The translations under genes were made by a program, and so were the position numbers. A DNA stretch of 7,322 nucleotides, from NCBI GenBank assembly GCA_021160355.1, contig JAGHCS010000071.1, positions 1-7,322 of the forward strand, in the 5' to 3' direction. The stretch is from Candidatus Cloacimonadota bacterium (lineage in GTDB: Bacteria > Cloacimonadota > Cloacimonadia > JGIOTU-2). Positions 1-4,967 of the stretch are shown piece after piece. The notes beneath the pieces were generated by a model that made no database searches, was not told where the DNA came from, and saw nothing but the letters and a program-made list of their open reading frames with translations. Within the stretch, counting starts at the first letter, position 1. Each line of letters starts with the position of its first letter.

Positions 1-1071
1 ATATATAGTTATTGTGAAGATTGAATCGTCATGAGTAATCTTCGTATCGATATTTTCACCAACTAATGAAGTATTGCTTTTTAACGAGATTGGAAAGATT
101 TGATCATTTAGTGCTTTTGAATAGTCACCTTCCGCAACACGTACTGTTTTCGGATTCAAGCTGTCGGATGTAATCCTGTAGGTTGCTAACGCTATGGTTT
201 TCAAGGGATCACCCGGAGATAATCCACTATTATTGTCATCTCCATCTGGTGCTACGTAAAGATCATAATTTATCTCTTCCATCCAAGAGTTTTGAATATC
301 AAAGGAAAATTCACCTGCATAATCATAAAACCGTTTATACTCAGCAAAATAGCCCTCTGGATTCATGACGGAAAATGTGTCTACAACTACATGTATATGA
401 CATGAATCATAGGCATATATATCCTGTCCTAATCCTGCATGGTTATCATATATGTTGCATAAATTTGTATTGTCAAAAATAGGTTTAGCAAAATAGTCAT
501 CTATCCCCCCTCCAATGAGCGAGTAGTTATGCTTAATAGTCACACCTGAAAGAGTAATTGGAAATATCTTCGATGCAGCCCCACCAATGAACATTCCTCC
601 TCCACTTCTTGCGATATTATTTTCAATCACACAATTGATAACATCCAGTTCAGTATCATCTGCATACCAATTAGAAGCTAATATACCTCCTCCTCGCGCG
701 TCCTCATTAGGCCACTCATTTCCCTTTCCATTTGTAATTGTAAATCCTCGTATTACTGCATCTTCATTGTTTAATACTGTAACACAACTCCCTGCTCTAT
801 TTCCATCGATTATTGTGGAATCTATATATGCATCATTTCCTTTGGTAAGTTCCAAACTCGCTAAAGTAATGCTGTGTCCATTAAAATTCATATTCTCGAT
901 ATATCGTCCTGGATATACCAATACAATATCCCCATCCTGCGAATTATCTATTCCTTCCTGGATAGAAGTGTAGTCTCCAGTACCATCAATGTCCACTGTT
1001 ATTGTGTCAGCATTGAGTAAAGAATACAACATTAATGAAGTAAAAAATATTACCTTTAGAGTTATGTTCAT
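1..1071 (-). CDS. Secreted right-handed beta-helix protein with DUF1565-like region (3' part beyond window)
   Basis: The minus-strand frame is open from an ATG at 1071-1069 to the window edge, giving 357 residues with no stop, so the C-terminus is missing. Residues 1-21 form a signal peptide (Lys6, then a hydrophobic run to LLNA, probable cut before Asp22). Residues 33-60 carry the opening typical of pectate-lyase-like beta-helix proteins (DYTSIQEGID, then VYPGRY). Short repeating turns follow: VIRGFTITNG at about 106-115, GGGI at 127-130, GGGM at 157-160 and GGGI at 187-190, as expected of parallel beta-helix coils. Residues 270-345 start again with YVAPDGDDNNSG and run to SLKSNTSLVGEN, which matches the DUF1565 style. 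From family knowledge such proteins are exported surface or extracellular proteins, sometimes polysaccharide-binding; no catalytic residues can be assigned here. The ribosome binding site is weak (AAGAAG shortly before ATG). It lies 51 bases behind the 684-residue gene and is probably co-transcribed with it. A sorting domain may lie in the missing part. Confidence 0.85.
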   Translation of the reverse strand, partial: MNITLKVIFFTSLMLYSLLNADTITVDIDGTGDYTSIQEGIDNSQDGDIVLVYPGRYIENMNFNGHSITLASLELTKGNDAYIDSTIIDGNRAGSCVTVLNNEDAVIRGFTITNGKGNEWPNEDARGGGILASNWYADDTELDVINCVIENNIARSGGGMFIGGAASKIFPITLSGVTIKHNYSLIGGGIDDYFAKPIFDNTNLCNIYDNHAGLGQDIYAYDSCHIHVVVDTFSVMNPEGYFAEYKRFYDYAGEFSFDIQNSWMEEINYDLYVAPDGDDNNSGLSPGDPLKTIALATYRITSDSLNPKTVRVAEGDYSKALNDQIFPISLKSNTSLVGENIDTKITHDDSIFTITIY

Positions 1072-1085
1072 GACTTCTTTTTATT

Positions 1086-1111
1086 GGGGTTGCACCATGA
1101 TGATGCACCCC
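1086..1111. other. GC-rich hairpin between the two surface-protein genes
   Basis: On the plus strand GGGG (1086-1089) pairs with CCCC (1108-1111), and TGCA (1091-1094) pairs with TGCA (1104-1107). T1090 is bulged and the loop has nine bases. The eight-pair stem occupies half of the 51-base gap between the stop of the 684-residue gene and the start of the next gene. In the minus-strand transcript it is followed by an A-rich stretch rather than a T run, so it does not look like an intrinsic terminator. An RNA-stability or translation-tuning element, or a dispersed intergenic palindrome, are the alternatives. Confidence 0.55.
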
Positions 1112-1122
1112 CTGTTATTTAC

Positions 1123-3177
1123 TTATTTCATTATTAACATCTTTTCTATTACTTCTGTTTTACTAGTCGATAGTCTGAAGAAATACACACCATTTGCCAA
1201 GTTTTTTCCATATTTATCTTTTGCATCCCATCTAACTGAATAAAATCCTTTGGCTTTTTCACCATCAACCAATGTTGTAACATATTGACCTCTACAGTTA
1301 TAAACCTCTAGAGATATTTTTTCATCCTTAGGTACGATGTACTGAACGTTCACATCTTGAGTAACTGGATTCGGGAAGCTTGAGATCAGATATGTGCTTG
1401 GAGTATAGGTACTACTGTTTTCTCTTAGTGAGATCATGTAATAGTCTTTGATTTCATTCAATTTTATAGTTCCTTTGTAGAAGTTCATTCGTACAGGTTC
1501 GTAGATAAAGTAATCTTTGAATTTTCTACTCCCATTCTTTTCACCGTAATACAATCCTATGTTTATTTCTCCAGTGGTCCCATCGAGGACATAAGAACGA
1601 ATCTGCACGAATTCGCTGGTCACTTTCTCGGCACCCATACATTCATCATCCACAAAGACCGCCACTTCAGTTGGCATATCATCAGGGTCAAGCTCAACAT
1701 ATATTGGTACATAATCAGCTTCTTCTTCATATTCGAAGTAATCAGTTTGTTCTCGCTCTTGAGGAGGTTTACCACCCTCGAAGCTCCAAACAAAATCTTC
1801 ATCATTATTAAAGCATTTCACTACGACACAATCTCCATAGTTGATTACTCTTCTGTCCTGGGGTCTAATCCATGGTGAACCAGGTATAGGTTCCTCCCTC
1901 TGGTAAGTCCAATTCTGAGTTTGAATAAAGTAAAGATTATCCATCGAACCTTCAAAGGCGTCATTCACATCCTGATTTTCTTCTAAGAAATACCCGATCC
2001 AGTTCTCGTTTTCATCAGCAACTAATGGTATCTCAGTATCTGAAGATTCTAAGAATCCTGATATATTGATCGGGACAGGTTCCTCATTGAACATTTTGAA
2101 TTTATAACCCTGCCTACTAGTTACAATATGATCTGTATTCTGCCATTCTTCAGTACCTTCATCATAATAAATTGTTTGGATATTCGAAGGATCACCAACC
2201 GGTCTCCATTGTATTTCATCCAGATAAATATATGGAACTTCTATGATATCCTCAAACAGATACATTGCCATATCGGCATCCTCGGGAGTATTAGTAATTC
2301 TGTTAAGCACAGGATAGCACATCCAACGCCATTCTCCCCCCTCTTCTTTGGGTAGATTCCAGCTATCCCATTTATGCCCAACTGCAGCTATAGCACCCAT
2401 ATCCGGTGGTGTATTGTCGTCATCCCAGTCCATGTCAGGATCGCCGGTGTCTATGCAGGGGGAGAAATGAGTTGAATCCCATTTCAAATGAAAATCTCCA
2501 TTTTCAGCATCTTCAAACTGTGGATCATCGTCGATATTTCCGGTTCCGGTATTCCAATCTTCGATGCTGGAATAGGTTACATCTGGCGAGCCGACTATAT
2601 CTACATTTGAGTTATCAAAAAGAATTGTGTTCATAATCCTTGTACTTTTTGATAAAGTATAAATTCCTGTCTGATTCCTGTATAACGTACAATTCATAAC
2701 TTGTGAAACTACTCCGTCACCTGAAAAATATATCCCAATATCATTATCAAATAGTATGCACCTTTCTATATTCACTGAGGATTCTATAGCACATATTCCT
2801 GTAAATAACTTCGATAGTGTGCAGTCCTCAATTTTCGATGATTCAGTGTTAAATATAAGTATTCCCGTTCCGTATAGATGTGAGGTTTGGACATCAAAAC
2901 CAGATACGACTGCATTTGCATTTTCGATGGTTATTGTTGCTCCAACAGGATTTGTTATGATCGGCTTTTGCGAACCATATTTTGTTATCAGGATATCTTT
3001 ATTGATTTTGAGGGACTCATTATATGTATCATATTTTACTTTGATCGTATCAGCTGGACTTGCTGCATCGATTCCTTGCTGTATCGCTGTATAATCGTCT
3101 GGAATAATGACCACTTCTGCAATTCCTGTTGACGGTATCATCAGTATCAACAGTGCTACAATAATTAGGTTCTTCAT
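1123..3177 (-). CDS. Secreted beta-helix surface protein with C-terminal type A (T9SS-like) sorting domain, 684 aa
   Basis: The gene is complete. Residues 1-20 are a signal peptide (MKNLIIVALLILMIPSTGIA, probable cut before Glu21). Residues 27-215 look like a right-handed beta-helix: DDYTAIQQGIDAA near the start, then short coils such as GIYFSGDGV and TGIYTLSKST. The helix ends with SPCIDTGDPDMDWDDD...PDMGAI at 239-263, the usual capping motif of this family. Residues 270-460 hold Trp/Gly-Tyr-rich segments (RQGYKFKM at 355-362, NWIGYFLEE at 392-400, GDCVVVK at 448-454). Residues 490-585 form a further beta-rich module (VELDPDDMPTEVAVFVDDEC at 494-513). Residues 598-684 are the C-terminal module, FPNP at 601-604 through GVYFFRLS to EKMLIMK, as in type A sorting or FlgD-like domains. 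The likely fate is export and anchoring on the outer surface; the ligand is unknown. The start is fixed by the signal peptide, although no Shine-Dalgarno sequence precedes it (the bases before ATG are C-rich). Confidence 0.9.
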   Translation of the reverse strand: MKNLIIVALLILMIPSTGIAEVVIIPDDYTAIQQGIDAASPADTIKVKYDTYNESLKINKDILITKYGSQKPIITNPVGATITIENANAVVSGFDVQTSHLYGTGILIFNTESSKIEDCTLSKLFTGICAIESSVNIERCILFDNDIGIYFSGDGVVSQVMNCTLYRNQTGIYTLSKSTRIMNTILFDNSNVDIVGSPDVTYSSIEDWNTGTGNIDDDPQFEDAENGDFHLKWDSTHFSPCIDTGDPDMDWDDDNTPPDMGAIAAVGHKWDSWNLPKEEGGEWRWMCYPVLNRITNTPEDADMAMYLFEDIIEVPYIYLDEIQWRPVGDPSNIQTIYYDEGTEEWQNTDHIVTSRQGYKFKMFNEEPVPINISGFLESSDTEIPLVADENENWIGYFLEENQDVNDAFEGSMDNLYFIQTQNWTYQREEPIPGSPWIRPQDRRVINYGDCVVVKCFNNDEDFVWSFEGGKPPQEREQTDYFEYEEEADYVPIYVELDPDDMPTEVAVFVDDECMGAEKVTSEFVQIRSYVLDGTTGEINIGLYYGEKNGSRKFKDYFIYEPVRMNFYKGTIKLNEIKDYYMISLRENSSTYTPSTYLISSFPNPVTQDVNVQYIVPKDEKISLEVYNCRGQYVTTLVDGEKAKGFYSVRWDAKDKYGKNLANGVYFFRLSTSKTEVIEKMLIMK

Positions 3178-3290
3178 TTTGGGGGATGTGTATTAATATT
3201 GTGATAACATTTTTGTTGGGTTACAACTGATGTTTGAATTATGAGGATTAATCTAACATGCATAATAGTCGTTAGTTTCGCAATATTCGG

Positions 3291-3309
3291 GGGAGGGGTA
3301 TGTCCTCCC
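3291..3309. other. GC-rich perfect inverted repeat in the divergent region
   Basis: GGGAGG (3291-3296) and CCTCCC (3304-3309) form a six-pair stem around a seven-base loop, inside a conspicuously G-rich patch (3289-3298) within AT-rich surroundings. Neither strand has a T run after the stem, so it is not an intrinsic terminator. It could be an operator, a structured part of the 5' untranslated RNA of the minus-strand surface-protein gene, or a dispersed palindrome. The contrast in base composition with its flanks is the main reason to list it. Confidence 0.45.
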
Positions 3310-3439
3310 AATACATTCTTCCAATTATATTTATTTGCCGTCATATTTTTTCCTTTACATAGATTGGTGAAAATTGCGTAAAAGGTGTCAATTTTTTCTT
3401 CATCCATAAATGTCATAGGCATTTTCATTCACAAATATT

Positions 3440-3469
3440 TTGACAAGCTTACATGGCTTTTCAAATTAT
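3440..3469 (+). promoter_or_regulatory. Candidate sigma-70-type promoter for the pilin-like gene
   Basis: A perfect TTGACA (3440-3445) is followed after 18 bases by AATTAT (3464-3469), which matches the -10 consensus at four positions. TATATA (3467-3472) is a better hexamer but would need a 21-base spacer. The start of transcription would fall near 3476, giving a very short leader before GGAGG at 3481. Single-sequence promoter calls in AT-rich DNA are uncertain, and a lineage with a non-standard primary sigma factor consensus would weaken this one. Confidence 0.35.
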
Positions 3470-3480
3470 ATAACCAAATT

Positions 3481-3485
3481 GGAGG
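3481..3485 (+). promoter_or_regulatory. Strong Shine-Dalgarno that sets the pilin-like start
   Basis: GGAGG lies four bases before the ATG at 3490. It decides in favour of this start over an in-frame ATG at 3385, which would add 35 residues of unlikely sequence in front of the pilin N-terminus and would lie upstream of the candidate promoter. Confidence 0.75.
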
Positions 3486-3489
3486 TGCG

Positions 3490-3894
3490 ATGGCACAGCA
3501 AAATCCTGCAAAAAAGGCGACATTGATAGAAGTTTTGATGGTTATACTGATCGTGGGTATAATCGTGATCCTCGTTTTCCCGGCAATTGGAGAAAAACGT
3601 AATAAAGATCGAATGAACCTTGAGGTCTTTCCGACCTTTGACATCATTCTGCAAGCAAACGAGCAGTTTAACGAAGAGCAGGGCTATTATGCCTTTGACG
3701 TAACCATGCTCAACCTTACTACAGAGCTTGAGAATAAACAATATTTCGAATTTTCACTCACTGACACAACGGTCATTGCGACTACAACGTCCAAATTCGG
3801 CAAAGCCGGCGCAAGGGTCATTTATAATTTTGATAAAGATTATTGGTCAGTTGAAGACGCTGAAGATGTGATAGATAAGAGTTGGTTGCCCTAA
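3490..3894 (+). CDS. Type IV pilin/pseudopilin-like protein, 134 aa, with atypical leader
   Basis: The protein starts with a short basic leader (MAQQNPAKK), followed by ATLIEV and a hydrophobic helix of about 20 residues (about 15-33) ending in GEKRNKDR. This is the layout of the class III signal of type IV pilins and type II secretion pseudopilins, with Glu14 in the place of the conserved Glu+5. The region at 54-66 (ANEQFNEEQGYYA) resembles the N-terminal alpha helix and following YY segment of pilins. The rest is a small, Cys-free globular domain, ending DKSWLP. From family knowledge such subunits sit in the inner membrane and are assembled into pili or a pseudopilus. The odd point is that the residues aligning with the canonical Gly(-1) and Phe(+1) are Lys9 and Ala10, so cleavage by prepilin peptidase is uncertain. 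Overall length is normal for a minor pilin or pseudopilin. It appears to be monocistronic: its own candidate promoter lies in front and a strong terminator follows 22 bases after the stop. Confidence 0.8.
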   Translation: MAQQNPAKKATLIEVLMVILIVGIIVILVFPAIGEKRNKDRMNLEVFPTFDIILQANEQFNEEQGYYAFDVTMLNLTTELENKQYFEFSLTDTTVIATTTSKFGKAGARVIYNFDKDYWSVEDAEDVIDKSWLP

Positions 3895-3915
3895 ACTTTT
3901 TGAACATTTATTTCG

Positions 3916-3962
3916 ATAAAAGAATTGTGTGCCCGAGAGCTGCAATTCTTTTATTTTTTTTT
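3916..3962 (+). terminator. Strong intrinsic terminator after the pilin-like gene
   Basis: ATAAAAGAATTG (3916-3927) pairs perfectly over 12 bases with CAATTCTTTTAT (3943-3954) around a 15-base loop, and T3954 begins a run of nine T (3954-3962). The stem is AT-rich but uninterrupted. It works on the plus strand only; the other side of the stem has no comparable T run on the minus strand. The next gene starts at 3978, so any transcript reaching it must read through or begin within or very close to this element. Confidence 0.85.
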
Positions 3963-3977
3963 GATGGTCGATTTTTT

Positions 3978-4319
3978 ATGAAATTTTTAATCGTGATGAT
4001 CACACTTCTTGTGCTGTGTTCATGCACCTATCGACTGGACGCAGAACCGGTTAAGCTGTTCAATGAACCGTTGTTCGCCCATGATTCTTATTCACATTTT
4101 CTCTCTTCTGCCTTCATCTATTGCTGGCAGTACGAGACTTTGAAAAATGCAGCACATATAGAATCAGGAACAAGTAGAACGTGGGCAGTTAGTTTGACCA
4201 CTTTATATGGAATAATGAAAGAAATTTTTGACGATAAAGTTAAGGGGCAGCATTTTAGTTACAAAGATATTGCCTGCAATGTCGCAGGTTCGTTGATGAT
4301 GTATGTATTATGGAAATAA
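3978..4319 (+). CDS. Small lipoprotein, YfiM/DUF2279-like, 113 aa
   Basis: Residues 1-15 are a hydrophobic signal with a lipobox LCSC (13-16), so Cys16 is the likely lipidated residue and the protein would be membrane-anchored. The mature part shows the spaced pattern of the YfiM/DUF2279 family: an Asp-x3-His-Phe element (DSYSHF, 36-41; the family more often has DKxxHF), then a hydrophobic stretch, G78-x2-KE (81-82) with Asp85/Asp86, and FSYKDIACNVAG (93-104). The pattern also resembles small VanZ-like membrane proteins. The biochemical role of this family is not known to me. There is no clear ribosome binding site before ATG (T-rich), but the signal peptide fixes the start; a longer in-frame version from 3882 would translate the terminator and is unlikely. 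It is probably first in an operon: the RodZ-like gene starts 9 bases after its stop. Family assignment is by motif reading only. Confidence 0.7.
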   Translation: MKFLIVMITLLVLCSCTYRLDAEPVKLFNEPLFAHDSYSHFLSSAFIYCWQYETLKNAAHIESGTSRTWAVSLTTLYGIMKEIFDDKVKGQHFSYKDIACNVAGSLMMYVLWK

Positions 4320-4328
4320 AGGATTTTA

Positions 4329-4949
4329 ATGGCGATAAAATTTTCAGAAAAAAAAGATAACCAAATCCTGGAAACGCTGGGTGGGTACCTCAAAGCGTTC
4401 CGGATATTCAAAAATATAACTCTTGAAGATGTGCATGCGAAAACAATGATTAAGATCCAGTTTCTGGATGCGATCGAGAATGACTCCCTTCATGAACTGC
4501 TCGATATCAGGTTTGCGCGGATGCATATTCTGAACTATGCTCGTTATATCGGAGCCAATATTGACAAAACCATGAATCTCTACAAAGAACAATATACTCC
4601 GAAAGAGAAAAAACAACATGTATCGTTTGCAAAATTAACAAAGGAAAATGCAAAGAAAATATTAATTCCAAAAGTGTTTTTTAAACTTACCGCACTTGTA
4701 GTGATCGTAGTCATACTCTTTATGATTGGGTTGAATCTACAGAAAAAAGGAGTTTTGCACCGTGACCTGTTTGAGGATAAGAGCATAGTCCTCGCAGCTC
4801 AAGACAGCACGAATGTACTCGGCAATGATGTTAAGCTGGAACAAACCCAATTATACTCATATAAAAAAGAGGATTTTTACAAAAAATATATCCTGAAGGG
4901 GAAAGATGTACCGTGGCATGTATTCCCGAGTTATGTGAAAAACAGATAA
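4329..4949 (+). CDS. RodZ-like membrane protein with N-terminal HTH domain, 206 aa
   Basis: Residues 14-80 match the RodZ-type helix-turn-helix (HTH_25): LGGYLKAFR, then ITLEDVHAKTMIKIQFLDAIEND, then FARMHILNYARYIGANID, where families usually show a phrase like F-x-R-G-x-x-x-x-Y-A. A Lys-rich linker (89-115) leads to one membrane span (about 116-136, LTALVVIVVILFMIGL), with about 70 residues outside. From family knowledge RodZ binds MreB through the cytoplasmic HTH domain and helps organise the cell-shape machinery; many distant homologues carry the same HTH-TM layout with unproven function. The tail is short and lacks the usual C-terminal beta domain (DUF4115) that I would expect in a full RodZ (often around 300 residues), so RodZ-like is safer than rodZ. 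The start is supported by AAGGA five bases before ATG. It sits 9 bases after the lipoprotein gene and 18 bases before the radical SAM gene, which suggests co-transcription. Confidence 0.8.
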   Translation: MAIKFSEKKDNQILETLGGYLKAFRIFKNITLEDVHAKTMIKIQFLDAIENDSLHELLDIRFARMHILNYARYIGANIDKTMNLYKEQYTPKEKKQHVSFAKLTKENAKKILIPKVFFKLTALVVIVVILFMIGLNLQKKGVLHRDLFEDKSIVLAAQDSTNVLGNDVKLEQTQLYSYKKEDFYKKYILKGKDVPWHVFPSYVKNR

Positions 4950-4957
4950 TTCACAGC

Positions 4958-4962
4958 AAGGA
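4958..4962 (+). promoter_or_regulatory. Shine-Dalgarno selecting a GTG start for the radical SAM gene
   Basis: AAGGA lies five bases before GTG at 4968-4970. Two ATG codons close by (4963 and 4966) are in a different frame and do not yield the conserved protein. The reading frame carrying the family motifs has an in-frame stop at 4947-4949 and no ATG between that stop and the GTG, so GTG is the best start. Confidence 0.7.
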
Positions 4963-4967
4963 ATGAT

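Larger units (their letters stand above)
3178..3489. other. Divergent intergenic region between surface-protein and pilin-like genes
   Basis: These 312 bases separate two outward-facing genes, so promoters for both directions should lie here. A plausible forward promoter and a GC-rich hairpin are listed separately. For the minus-strand gene the best pair I see is TTGTAA (3226-3221) and CACAAT (3203-3198) with a 17-base spacer. Each matches the sigma-70 consensus at four of six positions, so this is weak evidence. A minus-strand frame of 84 codons runs from 3428 to 3174 and its stop overlaps the next ATG, but it has no ribosome binding site and no protein-like composition, so I do not call it a gene. 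No RNA gene, transposon end or known riboswitch was recognised. Confidence 0.6.

Noticed and set aside
587..1243. Plus-strand open frames opposite the beta-helix genes (587-973 and 989-1243)
   Set aside because: They lie antisense to genes with signal peptides and clear family motifs, and their own translations show no domain or start signal.
2128..3132. Several plus-strand frames of 75-112 codons inside the 684-residue gene
   Set aside because: They are antisense to a complete, well-supported coding region and show only mirror composition.
3174..3428. Minus-strand frame of 84 codons whose TGA overlaps the ATG of the 684-residue gene (ATGA arrangement)
   Set aside because: No ribosome binding site, no recognisable motif, a composition typical of translated non-coding DNA, and it spans the G-rich palindrome. 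The overlap is most simply chance.
3385..3489. Extended N-terminus of the pilin-like protein from an ATG at 3385
   Set aside because: The strong GGAGG at 3481 and the normal short leader favour the ATG at 3490, and the extra 35 residues would precede the class III signal.
3882..3977. Extended N-terminus of the lipoprotein gene from an ATG at 3882
   Set aside because: It would overlap the pilin-like gene, translate the terminator stem and T run as protein, and bury the lipoprotein signal peptide 32 residues inside the chain.
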